From: Panulirus ornatus
Lineage: Eukaryota; Arthropoda; Malacostraca; Decapoda; Palinuridae
Length of the DNA stretch: 64,000 bases
Assembly: GCF_036320965.1 (NCBI RefSeq)
Contig: NC_092225.1
Location: 56,883,424 to 56,947,423, forward strand
Direction: 5' to 3'
Shown piece by piece: positions 1-12,319 of this stretch. The translations under genes were made by a program, and so were the position numbers. The notes beneath the pieces were generated by a model, which did no database searches, was not told the DNA's origin, and worked only from the letters and a program-made list of their open reading frames with translations. How positions within the stretch are numbered: position 1 is the first letter of the stretch; each line of letters opens with the position of its first letter.

Positions 1-3000
1 TGAAATACCAATTAAAATAACATCAATACACAGATTTTCATTAAAATCGGAGGAAGTTGAAAATCTGAGCAAAAGAAATCCTAGGCTTTAGCCTGGGATT
101 TTTCTTGAGATTTTCAAAAAATAGATTTTCTTGAAATTTTCATCATAGATACTATTATGTATGCTGAATACGAATCTGTTATAAAAATCTAAACATTGGC
201 ATAATTAGTCAAGTAATTAGCATTTGATTTTCGTCATAATTAGTCCAGGTGGTATTTAAACGGTTAATATGAATTACAGTCTTTTGACTCCAAATACTGA
301 AATGCCAATTAAAATAACATCAATACACAGACTTTTATTAAAATCGGAGGAAGTTGAAAATCTGAGCAAAAAATATCCTTGGATTTTTCTAGATTTTTTT
401 GAAAAAAACAGATTTTCTTGATTTTTTCAGTATAGATACTTTTATGTATGCTGAATACGAATCTGTGGTCAAAACTTAAAAATTCGTACAATTACTCGAG
501 TAATTAGTATTTGAATTATATCATAATTAGTCAAGGTGCTAATTATCCGGTTAATATTATGAATTACAGTCTTTTGACTCTAAATACTGATATACCAGAT
601 ATATAACATCAGTACAAAGATTTTCATTAAAATCGGAGGAAGTTGAAAATCTGAGCAAAAAAAATCCTAGGCTATAGCCTTGGATTTTTCTTGTTTCTTG
701 ATTTTTTTGAAAAAATAGATTTTCTTGAAATTTTAATCATAGATACTTTTATGTATGCTGAATACGAATCTGTGGTAAAAATCTAAACATTCGCATAATT
801 AGTCAAGTAATTAGCATTTATTTTCATCATAATTAGTCCAGGTGGTATTTAAACTGTTAATATGAATTACAGTCTTTTGACTTCAAATACTGAAATACCA
901 ATTAAAATAACATCAATACACAGATTTTCATTAAAATCGGAGGAAGTTGAAAATCTGAGCAAAAAATATCCTAGGCCTGGATTTTCTTGATTTTTTTGAA
1001 AAAATAGATTTTCTTGAATTTTTCATCATAGATACTTTATGTATGCTGAATACGAATCTGTGGTCAAAAATCTAAACATTCGTATAATTAGCTCGAGTAA
1101 TTAGTATTGAATTACATCATAATTAGTCCAGGTGCTAATTAAATCGGTTAATATGAATTACAGTCTTTTGACTCTAAATAATGAAATAACAATTAAAAGA
1201 ACATCAATACACAGATTGTCATTACAATCGGAAGAAGTTGAAAATCAAAGCAAAAAAAATCCTTGGAGTTTTCTTGATTTTTTTTGAAAAAATCGATTTT
1301 CTTCAAATTTTCATCATAGATACTTTATATATGCTGAATACGAATCTGTGGTAAAAATCTAAAAATTCGTATAATTACTCGAGTAATTAGTATTTGAATT
1401 ATATCATAGTTAGTCCAGGTGCTAATTAACCGGTTAATATTATGAATTACAGTCTTTTGACTCTAAATAATGAAATACCAATTAAAAGAACATCAATACA
1501 CAGATTGTCATTACAATCGGAAGAAGTTGAAAATCCGAGCAAAAAAAATCTGCCTTGGATTTTTCTTGATTTTTTTGAAAAAATAGATTTTCTTGAATTT
1601 TTCATCATAGATACTTTCATGTATGCTGAATACGAGTCTGTGGTAAAAATCTAAAAATTCGTATAATTACTCGAGGAATTAGAATTTCAATTATATCATA
1701 ATTAGTCCAGGTTCTAATTAACCGGTTGATATTATGAAATACAGTCTTTTGACTCTGAATAATGAAATACCAATTAAAATAACATCAATACACAGATTTT
1801 TATTAAAATCGGAGGAAGTTGAAAATCCGAGCAAAAAAACCCCTAGGAAATAGCCTCGGATTTTTATTTATTTTCTTTGAAAAATTAGATTATCTTGAAA
1901 TTTTCATCACAGATACTTTTATGTATGATGAATAGGAGTCTGTGGTAAAAATCTAAGTATTTGCATATTTAGTCAAGTAATTAGCATTTAATTTTCATCA
2001 TTAGTCCAGGTGGTAATTAAACGGTTAATATGAATTACAGTTTTTTGACTCCAAATACTGAAATACCAATTAAAATAACATCAATACACAGATTTGCATT
2101 AAAATCGGAGGAAGTTGAAAATCTGGGCAAAAAAAATCCTAGGCTATAGCCTTGGATTTTTCTTGTTTTTTTTTTTTGATGAAATAGATTTTCTTGAAAT
2201 TTTCATCATAGATACTTTTATGTATGCTGAATAAGAATCTGTGTTGTAAAAATCTAAACATTAGCATAATTAGTCAAGTATTTAGCATTTAATTTTCATC
2301 ATAATTAGTCCAGGTGTTAATTAAACGGTTAATATGAATTACAGTCTTTTGACTCCAAATACTAAATAACAATTAAAATAACATCAATACACAGATTTTC
2401 ATTAAAATCGGAGGAAGTTGAAAATCTGAGCAAAAAAAATCCTAGGCTATAGCCTTGGATTTTTCTTGATTTTTTTGAAAAAATAGATTTTCTTGAAATT
2501 TTCAGCATAGATACTTTTATGTATGCTGAATACGAATCTGTGGTAAAAATCTAAACATTCGCATAATTAGTCATGTAATTAGCATTTAATTCTCATCATA
2601 ATTAGTCCAGGTGTTAATTAAACGGTTAATATGAATTACAGTCTTTTGACTCCAAATACTGTATACCAATTAAAATAACATCAATACACAGATTTTCATT
2701 AAAATTGGAGGAAGATGAAAATCAGCAAAAAAAAATCCTAGGTATAGCCGTGGATTTTTCTTGATTTTTTTGAGAAAATAGATTTCCCTGAAATTTTCAT
2801 CATAGATACGGTTATGTATGCTGAATACGAATCTGTGTTCAAAATCTAAAAATTCGTATAATTACTCGAGTAATTAGAATTTGAATTATATCATAATTAG
2901 TACAGGTGCTAATTAACCGGTTAATATTATGAATTACAATCTTTTGACTGTAAATACTGAAAAACCAATTAAAATTACATCAATACACAGATTTTCATTA

Positions 3001-3623
3001 AAATCGGAGGAAGTTGAAAATCTGAGCAAAAAAGAATCCTAGGCTTGGATTTTCCTTGAATTTTTGAAAAAATAGATTTTCTTGAAATTTTCATCATAGA
3101 TACTTTTATGTATGCTGAATACGAATCTGTGGTCAAAATCTAAACATTCGCATAATTAGTCAAGTAATTAGCATTTAATTTTCATCATAATTAGTCCAGT
3201 GGTAATTAAACGGTTAATATGAATTACAGTCTTTTGACTCCAAATACTGAAATACCAATTAAAATAACATCAATACACAGATTTTCATTAAAATCGGAGG
3301 AAGTTGAAAATCTTAGCCAAAAAAATCCTAGGCTATAGCCTTGGATTTTTCTTGATTTTTTTTGATAAAATAGATTATCTTGAAATTTTCATCATAGATA
3401 CTTTTATGTATGCTGAATACGAATCTGTGGTCAAAATCTAAACATTCGTATAATTACTCGAGTAATTAGTATTTGAATTATATCATAATTAGTACAGGTG
3501 CTAATTAACCGGTTAATATTATGAATTACAGTCTTTTGACTCTAAATACTGAAATACCAATTAAAATAACATCAATACACAGATTTTCATTAAAATCGGA
3601 GGAAGTTGAAAATCCGAGCAAAA

Positions 3624-3641
3624 AAAAATCCTAGGATTTTT
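3624..3641. repeat. Perfect 18 bp palindrome inside a satellite monomer
   Basis: AAAAATCCTAGGATTTTT is a perfect palindrome. It is one of several length variants of the same hairpin position seen across monomers. Confidence 0.9.
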
Positions 3642-4217
3642 CTTGATTTTTTTGAAAAAATAGATTTTCTTGAAATTTTCATCATAGATACTTTTATGTA
3701 TGCTGAATACGAATCTGTGGTCAAAATCTAAACATTCGTATAATTACTCGAGTAATTAGTATTTGAATTATATCATAATTAGTACAGGTGCTAATTAACC
3801 TGTTAATATATGAATTACAGTCTTTTGACTCTAAATACTGAAATACCAATTAAAATAACATCAATACACAGATTTTCATTAAAATCGGAGGAAGTTGAAA
3901 ATCTGAGCAAAAAAAATCCTAGGCTATAGCCTTGGATTTTTCTTGATTTTTTTGAAAAAATAGATTTTCTTGAAATTTTCATCATAGATACTTTTATGTA
4001 TGCTGAATACGAAGTCTGTGGTAAAAATCTAAACATTCGCATAATTAGTCAAGTAATTAGCATTTAATTTTCATCATAATTAGTCCAGGTGGTAATTAAA
4101 CGGTTAATATGAATTACAGTCTTTTGACTCCAAATACTGAAATACCTATTAAAATAACATCAATAAACATATTTTCATTAAAATTGGAGGAAGATGAAAA
4201 TCTCAGCAAAGAAGAAC

Positions 4218-4235
4218 CCTAGGCTATAGCCTAGG
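4218..4235. repeat. Perfect 18 bp palindrome, long hairpin variant
   Basis: CCTAGGCTATAGCCTAGG is perfectly self-complementary. Most sister monomers carry a slightly damaged form (CCTAGGCTATAGCCTTGG) or a shortened core. Confidence 0.9.
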
Positions 4236-6220
4236 ATTTTTCTTGATTTTTTTGAGAAAATAGATTTTCTTGAAATTTTCATCATAGATACTTTTATGTA
4301 TGCTGAATACGAATCTGTGGTCAAAATCTAAACATTCGTATAATTACTCGAGGAATTAGTATTTGAAATATATAATTAGTCCAGGTGCTAATTAACCGGT
4401 TGATATTATGAATTACAGTCTTTTGACTGTAAATACTGAAATACCAATTAAAATAACATCAATACATAGATTTTCATTAAAATCGGAGGAAATTGAAAAT
4501 GTGAGCCAAAAAAAAAATCCTTGTATTTTTCTTGATTTTTTTTTTGATGAAACAGATTATCTTGAAATTTTCATCATAGATACTTTTATGTGTGCTGAAT
4601 ACGAATCTGTGGTGAAAATCTAAACATTCGTATAATTACTCGAGTAATTAGTATTTGAATTATATCATAATTATTCCAGGTGCTAATTAAACGGTTAATA
4701 TTATGAATTACAGTCTTTTGCCTCCAAATACTGAAATACCAATTAAAATAACATCAATACACAGATTCTCATTAAAATCGGAGGAAGTTGAAAATCTGAG
4801 CAAAAAAAATCCTAGGCCATGGATTTTTCTTGATTTTTTTGAAAAAATAGATTTTCTTGAAATTTTCATCATAGATACTTTTATGTATGCTGAATATGAA
4901 TCTGTGGTAAAAATCCAAACATTCGCATAATTAAAGTAATTAGCATTTAATTTTCATCATAATTAGTCCAGGTGGTAATTGAACGGTTGATATGCATTAC
5001 AGTCTTTTGACTCCAAATACTGAAATATCAATTAAAATAACATCAATACACATATTTTCATTAAAATCGGAGGAAGTTGAAAATCTGAGCAAAAAAAAAA
5101 TCCTTTTCTTGATTTTTTGAAAAAATAGATTTTCTTAAATTTTTCAGCATAGATACTTTTATGTATGCTGAATACGAATCTGTGGTCAAAATCTAAAAAT
5201 TCGTATAATTACTCGAGTAATTAGTATTTGAATTATATCATAATTAGTCCAGGTGCTAATTAACCGGTTAATATTATGAATTACAGTCTTTTGACTCTAA
5301 ATACTGAAATACCAATTAAAATAACATCAATACACAGATTTTCATTAAAATCGGAGGAAGTTGAAAATCTGAGAAAAAAAAAATCCTAGGCTATAGCCTT
5401 GGATTTTTCTTGATTTTTTTTGAAAAAATAGATTTTCTTGAAATTTTCATCATAGATACTTTATGTATGCTGAATACGAATCTGTGGTAAAAATCTAAAC
5501 ATTCGCATAAATAGTCAAGTAATTAGCATTTAATTTTTATCATAATTAGTCCAGGTGGCATTTAAACGATTAATATGAATTACAGTCTTTTGACTCTATA
5601 CACTGAAATACCAATTAAAATAACATCAATACACAGATTTTCAATAAAATCGGAGGAAGTTGAAAATCTGAGCAAAAAAATCCTAGGCTATTATAGCCTT
5701 GGATTTTTCTTGATTTTTTGAAAAAATATATTTTCTTGAAATTTTCATCATAGATACTTTTATGTATGCTGAATACGAATCTGTGGTCAAAATCTAAACA
5801 TTCGTATAATTAGTCAAGTAATTAGCATTTAATTTTCATAATTAGTCCAGGTGGTAATTAAACGGTTAATATGAATTAAAGTCTTTTGACTCCAAATACT
5901 TAAATACAATATAAAATAATATTTATACAGAAATTTTCATTAAAATCTGAGGAAGTTGAAAAAATAGATTTTCTTGAAATTTTCAGCATAGATACTTTTA
6001 TGTATGATGAATACGAATCCGTGGTCAAAATCTAAAAATTCGAATAATTACTCGAGTAATTAGTATTTGAATTATATAATTAGTCCAGGTGCTAATTAAC
6101 AGGTTAGTATTATGAATTACAGTCTTTTGACTCCAATTACTGAAATACTATATAAAATAACATCTATACTCAAATTTTCATTAAAATCTGAGGAAAAATA
6201 GATTTTCTTGAAATTTTCAC

Positions 6221-7569
6221 TGTGAGGGGGGCCTGACCGGCTGCAGGCAGAATATCAAACACGGACGGAATGTTCGTGATGTTTACAATCCTACTACATT
6301 TCAGGCCTGCAGGTTTGGTGCAACACAAGCAATCGTGTTCTCAAGGAAGCTCTAGGGTGGAAAAGAGTATATTTCTTTCTTTGGAATAGAACAGTTGGGG
6401 GCGCCTTCATTCGACAATGGAGCTTTATGAATTATGAGTATTCTGTAAACAGAGCAGCGTAAATCTGAATCAAGATGAATATAGAGGCAGTCCAGTCGAC
6501 CTTTGAACTGGTTAGGGTATATGGTATAGCGTACGCCAAAAATCCCGACCTGATCTTGGAAATTTATCATTTACTGCTCTTGCGGATTGTGTTAACTCTG
6601 TACAAGGGAGAATTGCATGCAGGAACTGTAGACAATATTCTGAAGGTATTCCTTCAGAATATTACCAGGAGGTAATACATCGCTCTATGAAGATTAATGG
6701 TAACGACAGTATTTCTATGCACTCGCCTCAATGGTTCGTTACCACTAGATGCAACACACCAGCCATCGAGACGGTGGCTCACGTCTGCTATACTCACTCG
6801 GGGAAGCACAAAGAGAGCCAGGGCATTAGTCTATGTATCTATCCATCATTACCACAGGACCAGGTCCTGTGAGAGTCCTGGTGCTACCCAGGTACCTTTC
6901 TAAAAGGTCCTCCAGCCCAAGACTATATACGCTAACTCCAGCGGCAGGGAAATTTTGACTCGTTTCAGGTGAGAAAGTCGCCTGAGGATACAGCCTCGCC
7001 AAAGGTGACTTCTCACTCTCCGTGTCAACTCGAGCTTCGGAGTCCGGTAACACTGAATATTACAGACAATAAACAAAGGTTCCGGCGACAGCAACACACA
7101 TATTCCCTTATTAGTTTCCCTGGCCGGCATATCATCACATGTAAACCAACGTGTACAGAGCATCACACATACGTGAAACAGAAGAACATTGCTATTGTCA
7201 CACCACTTTACATAATCGTCCCCGGTCGTGTCTGGCCAAATGATCCGACACAGATCTCAATGTTAACCACTGCCATTACCCTGGCTGGAAGCAGATGGTG
7301 AGGCTGGTTACGGCTCGAGGAGGAGGAGGTGGGAGGTATGCCTCGTAATTACAACTTGGTGTTGGTGTAAAGTTATAATGTCATGCATACTGGCGCCGCT
7401 GAGACCAGCGGGAACACCAGAGCACGACACTGGACAGCAGCAGCCGCCACAGGAGACTGCAGCAGCAGCCACAGGGTACAGTAGTAGCAGCCGCGGAGTA
7501 TCATCATTGATGTTAACTGCTCCAGCAACGTCGATAAATGCAGTCAGTAAAGCCATACGACTAACAGCA

Positions 7570-7572
<3 letters not shown>
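6221..7572. other. Single-copy-looking DNA, no gene recognised
   Basis: Ordinary base composition after the satellite edge. Open frames of 60-110 codons occur on both strands (for example 6475-6675 and 6969-7301 on plus), but they overlap one another and none resembles a family I know. The only clear structure is the hairpin at 6634-6663. Confidence 0.6.
6634..6663. repeat. Perfect 13 bp inverted repeat, 4 nt loop
   Basis: AATATTCTGAAGG and CCTTCAGAATATT flank the loop TATT. No T-run or transposon end is attached, so no function can be assigned. Confidence 0.85.

Positions 7573-7643
<71 letters not shown>
7573..7643. repeat. (TA)n microsatellite
   Basis: Uninterrupted TA dinucleotides, about 35 copies. 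Confidence 0.95.
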
Positions 7644-7645
<2 letters not shown>

Positions 7646-7701
7646 AGGCTACTCAGACAGCTGTCCACTTCCACCAGTCGGGCCACAGGTCATAAAGTGT
7701 T

Positions 7702-7730
7702 GTGATGTGTGTGTGTGTGTGTGTGTGTTT

Positions 7731-7780
<50 letters not shown>

Positions 7781-7783
7781 CAC
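7702..7783. repeat. (GT)n-TTTAAA-(CA)n imperfect palindrome
   Basis: A GT tract meets a CA tract at TTTAAA, and the outer ends are GTGATG and CATCAC, so the whole block reads as an inverted repeat. The right arm is longer than the left (about 48 against 28 nt). Confidence 0.9.
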
Positions 7784-8367
7784 TTAGGGAGCCAATCAAT
7801 ACAAGTTCGGAGCAGGAGAAGCGTCTTTTAACCTCCTGACAAAAGCCTGATACTGGAAGAGGTGGAGGAGAGGGAAGGCATCTGGCGGGCGGCCTTCTTG
7901 GTGACCGACAGGGAGTAATGGCAGCCGACGAGACGATGAGAGACTGAAGAGGACGTAGGACGGGTATGTGTGTACGGTAGATAGAGCCGTCATATATCAA
8001 TCTGCAGACCTGTCTACGAGGAGGATTTGAGAAAGTAAGTGATCGCTGGGGCAGAGGTGGGGCCCTGGAGGAGTTCAGAAGAGAAACAATATGTGAGGCG
8101 TACTCGCAAAGTGGAGAGGCTTGGGTATCACGCTATGGGGCGAATGATGATGATGAGAAAGTCTGGGATGGGAAGTCGAAATGGCAGTGGTGGAAAGAGG
8201 AGGAGGAGGGTAGACCGGCGAATGGCTGACGAGAGACGAGGAGAGTTATGGTACCAAAGCCGTGAGGACCGAATCAGCTGAGCAAAGGCAGAGGGGAGAG
8301 GTTATAAAGCCATGAAGATGGACTCTGTCTGTCTGTGTCTCGCTTGGATCACGGGGTCTGTGTATAC

Positions 8368-8370
<3 letters not shown>
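7784..8370. other. Unannotated DNA, no gene recognised
   Basis: Mixed composition, purine-rich near 8130-8230. Open frames are short and unrecognised. Confidence 0.5.

Positions 8371-8433
<63 letters not shown>
8371..8433. repeat. (TC)n microsatellite
   Basis: Uninterrupted TC dinucleotides. Confidence 0.95.
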
Positions 8434-8436
<3 letters not shown>

Positions 8437-8640
8437 GTCCCTCCTCCATATGTGTGTAGATAGACAGATAGGTAGTCTATTGACAGCAAATTACATAATA
8501 CACTGTTTACAAGCAAGCGTACAGTAGTTCAAATTAAAATACTTCGAGCCTTAATATCAAAATATATATTCAATCATATAACTCATTAAGCAAGTCCAAG
8601 TCAAGATCACAACACAGGACATAGAATAAATACCTTGTCA

Positions 8641-8748
8641 AATACCAGATTATGAAATACTCCTCAGTGTCCCATGAAGCAAACTCGGTCAATACCAGAT
8701 TATGAACTACTCCTCAGAGTCCCTGGATGCACGAAGCAAACTCGGTCA
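8641..8748. repeat. Two-copy tandem duplication, 50 and 58 bp
   Basis: AATACCAGATTATGAA begins both halves (8641 and 8691) and both end in GCAAACTCGGTC. The second copy has an 8 bp insertion near TGGATGCA. Confidence 0.85.
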
Positions 8749-10059
8749 CCACTCGATAAGCAGCGCCGCAAACTGCAGTATATAGGCAGATCTCTCCGAA
8801 AACAAACCCTCCATGGTTGAGACGTTATATGGTGAGCGTATGTGTGATCTTCTGATACGATCTACTATTACTATATGCCTTTTCAGTTTGACGAATAGCT
8901 ACATGAACACAACTGTTCTCCAGTGAGTAGACGAGACACCTCCTCCTCCTCCTCCTGCTGTTCCACCGTCCCTCTTCCACAGCCAGCGAATGACCGCTTC
9001 ATCGCAATCGTGTCCATGAAAAGTTACTCCTGCTCGTTAACCTTAATTATAGCACTATATCCATCATGGATTTATAGCCTTAAACACCTGGACTCTGCTA
9101 GAAACTGGAGATGTTAATCACAATTTTATACGTCATCCAGAGCAATCCAAACATCATCGTCATTGCTTGATAGCAAGTTGCTTATACACCGTTAAGCGAG
9201 ACGATTATAATATAAAGTGATAAGTATGACAATGGTGAAGGGATCATCCACCATTTGACCTCCATCACTCCCACATGATGGAGAGACATTTGTGCTGTTT
9301 GGCCACAATAAGAGAACGTAAAGTGGAGGCAATCAAAGCTGTATCAGAAATAGGTCATTATTAGTCGTGTTTCTCACACCTGGGAGTTGCATACCGCACC
9401 ACATGTTTAAATCATTCATGGGTTTCGTATCACCATTTAGCCAAGACGCACATCCGTAGGAAATAGCTGATACCAAGGCAGCATCAAACACGTTTTAAAT
9501 GAAAATATATAACGGAAGAGAAAAGTAGTGTCGCGGGTTTGTCTAAAGATTAAACCTGACTCGTGATACATTATTAAATTCCTGCCACAGTCACATACTC
9601 GTGGTTGGCAAGCTTGCATTCCTCAAGCTTCATAACTGCTGCTGATCAGCCAAGGGTTCAGATGAACCCGCCGGGTTTGGTCAGAGGAGGAATAAAAACC
9701 ACTTTCGGTCAGGCGACGTTCACCTGGGTCGTTTGGACTTGCACCTGCGCACAGAACATCAGGTAGATCCACGATATACCCTAGTATGGGGAGAGCAAGT
9801 ACCATATGCATCCAACTACCAGGGAGATGAGATGTGGTATGATCTCCCTTCACTTAGAGGGAGAGGATCCTGAACACATAGCAGCGCACACATTCCATGT
9901 GGGCAGATGAGCGGTGGAAAGATGGAGTCAGCGACTTCGGGAGGAGTCCACACCGGAAGGACCATCATCGTTCAGGTCGCCGTCGTATTACACCACTATC
10001 ACAAGACCAGGAAGTAGCTAGCCACAACAATGGAAGGTGACCCAACGAGCAGCGCTTAC
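8749..10059. other. Unannotated DNA, no gene recognised
   Basis: Contains a short (TCC)n run near 8940 and several 60-76 codon frames with no recognisable homology. No splice-like exon with a known domain was seen. Confidence 0.5.
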
Positions 10060-10634
10060 GTACGACGTGAGGGACGCGTTAGACTAGAGTGCAGCACACA
10101 AGCAGTATTGCGAAGAGTTCGGTCGTCTGCTCGAACCTCCACAAAGCTGTGAAACCTGCCTTGGCGGAGACACAGAAGCAGGATTGATAAGCATTTGCAA
10201 GACGGTGTGCCGGGATGCCACTTGGCAGAGCGTCATGTTTCGTGACGGAGGACGTGTTTGCCTCAGAGAGTGCACGACCACGCTGTGTACGGCGCAGAGT
10301 TACCATGCGGTAAGCTAGTGCATGATCATAGCAAGTGACGGTTTAGTGTTGTCGATCTTGGTGTTCCTGTTTCGTTCAGTGGATGATTTACCTGACATAA
10401 TCAGTGGAAGATTTAAGTATGTTGTCCTAGTGGGCAGGCAATCTTTCGTCAGGTTTTTTATCACCACAACCACGACGAAAGCATAGTCCTCTCCAGCGCT
10501 CTTTTATATTCACCCCAACGTCACCTATTTTCAGGCAGACGTGACGAGGAAAATGCTGTGGCTTCAAGGTGGAGCGGCTGCATCACCGGGCGGAGTTTAG
10601 GGCTGGATGACGGGGACTGGCGTAGGGCAGGTGG

Positions 10635-10710
<76 letters not shown>

Positions 10711-11090
10711 CGTCTCACAGCTGCTGAGAAATATGTCAAAATCTACGAGAGCTTTGATCGCGGAGGGAGAAAGATTTCAGAGTCATTTGCCTCAAAATAA
10801 CAGCCCTGTCCACAGTTGACGGATTGTAAGGGATTGGCCTGTGGCACATCTTGAGGGTAACACTCCTTGACTGGCCTGCAAGATCACCGGACCTCAATCT
10901 GATCGAGAACCTCAGAGCCCATGTGAGCAGTAGCTAGGATGCGACGGCCGGAATCGGAGAGAGAATTGTTCGGCTACGTAATGGAGTTATGGGTAGAGGC
11001 TTCGACCACAACCGGACGTTACTCTACATGTGGTCGAGTCGATGTGAGGAAGGCTTCGAGATGTGATTATTGGAGCGAACGGAGGCTACA
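10060..11090 (+). pseudogene. Degenerate Tc1/mariner-family transposase
   Basis: Fragments in shifting frames on plus match the order of a Tc1-type DDE transposase. Near 10140-10215 one frame reads HKAVKPALAETQKQD, then stops, then AFARR. Near 10220-10270 another reads WQSVMFRDGGRVCLRE, where relatives have a WxxVxFSDES block around the first catalytic Asp. Near 10785-10815 comes QNNSPVHS, where QDNSPVHT is usual, so the second Asp appears to be Asn. Near 10865-10920 comes LDWPARSPDLNLIENLRAHV, the conserved C-terminal block that keeps the third acidic residue. Stops, frameshifts and a 71 bp GA tract break it, so it cannot be functional. Terminal inverted repeats were not located. The family call rests on motif order seen by eye. 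Confidence 0.85.
10637..10707. repeat. (GA)n microsatellite inside the transposase relic
   Basis: Uninterrupted GA dinucleotides between the first-Asp block and the second-Asp block of the Tc1-like relic. Confidence 0.95.
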
Positions 11091-12319
11091 CTGTTAGCGT
11101 AGTTTTATCATGGTGTGTTTGATGGCGGTATGTGGTGTTAGTGTGGGGGGTCGATGTGTGGTAGTGTGTTGTGTGGGAGTAAAGTGTGTGGTGGTGTTTA
11201 TACGTGCATCATATTTCAGCAAAGGAATGGTTTATCTTTTTGTATCATTTCTCCCATTTAGGATAGGTGGTAGCATGACTGGTTTTGATGGCGGGGTTTG
11301 GAAATCCTTGCTTACAGGTCCAAGGCTTCTACAAGTCTGGCCGGACATCTTTTGGTCGGAGGTTCGAGGCTTCGACAAAACTAGCCAGATGTCCGTAACC
11401 AGCAGTTCATGGCTCCGCTGAGGCTGGCCAATCATTCGCAGTTCTCATGTGACCTAAAATTCCTCCAGTGTTGTTTATTAACCGTACCTCTGCATGTGGC
11501 TTTGTGTTATGGAAAACAAATGACAAGTATGGCCCTGCAAATAAAAAAAAAAAGCCTGGCGCCACTATAAACCAAACATCTGCCTTAATTACAGGCTTTA
11601 TGATAGGTTACAGGCAAATAAAGGGCAAACTTTAAATGAAAAAAGAATGATAAATCCCAGTATCTTAGAGATGATTTGATAAGTTGATGATCATACAGGG
11701 CGTGCTGTGGGGTTCTGATCGCCATTCGAAAAAAATAAGCCGACCACCATAATAACTGCATCTCTGTATATAGCACAGGTTGTAAATTTACTTAGAAATC
11801 ACCGACACATAACAGACACAACAATCAGGCACAGTTCTTGATATTTAACGTATGCAAGAATGGTAAGCTAACTTAAGGAGTAAACAATAAACCAAATGGA
11901 GAAGTGACTTCCAAACCTTTATATATATGAAAAGTAACTTTGCAGACGTGGGAGTATATGAGACAACAGAGATGGAGAAAAACGTGTCGTAATATCAGAT
12001 AAATGTAGCAGCGTACGGAAGATATAATGGACTGGTTGGTTTAGCTTATTAATCGAATATCTCCACAGACGCGTCCCCTGGAGCAGATGGCAACCCCTCC
12101 CTGTCAGTGCTACCAACCGCCCGTGTGACACGCAGGGCAGAACGCACCCATCGTTGAGAACCCTGCGTCCTTGTGTTTACACCAAATTCCACGTCTTTCA
12201 ACTTTCACTGTATATCGTTATTTTTTTGTTTGTTTGCAAATGATATACACAAAAACTTGAGAGCCTGACACATGTTACTCTAAGTGCATAGTTTAATATC
12301 AGTGGATGACGACGACCCA
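11091..12319. other. Unannotated DNA, no gene recognised
   Basis: An imperfect two-copy repeat of about 41 bp lies at 11318-11398 (CAAGGCTTCTACAAGTCTGG against CGAGGCTTCGACAAAACTAG). Otherwise nothing identifiable. Confidence 0.5.

Larger units (their letters stand above)
1..6220. repeat. Satellite array, ~292 bp monomer, ~21 copies
   Basis: The anchor GAATTACAGTCTTTTGACT recurs at about 271, 561, 863, 1154, 1444, 1736, 2032, 2336, 2633, 2931, 3221, 3522, 3812, 4111, 4410, 4705, 4994, 5278, 5577, 5873 and 6114. Spacing is 284-304 bp except for one shortened 241 bp monomer at 5873, giving a mean of about 292 bp. The DNA is very AT-rich. Monomers carry one of two spacers: type A with AATTACTCGAGTAATT and ATTAACCGGTTAAT, type B with AATTAGTCAAGTAATT and ATTAAACGGTTAAT. 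The left edge runs out of the window. The right edge is abrupt near 6220, where GC-richer DNA begins. Small open frames of 70-75 codons occur in a few copies, but most copies break the frame. Confidence 0.95.

Noticed and set aside
1..6220. CRISPR array
   Set aside because: The repeated unit is the whole ~292 bp monomer with no unique spacers, and the window is eukaryotic in character.
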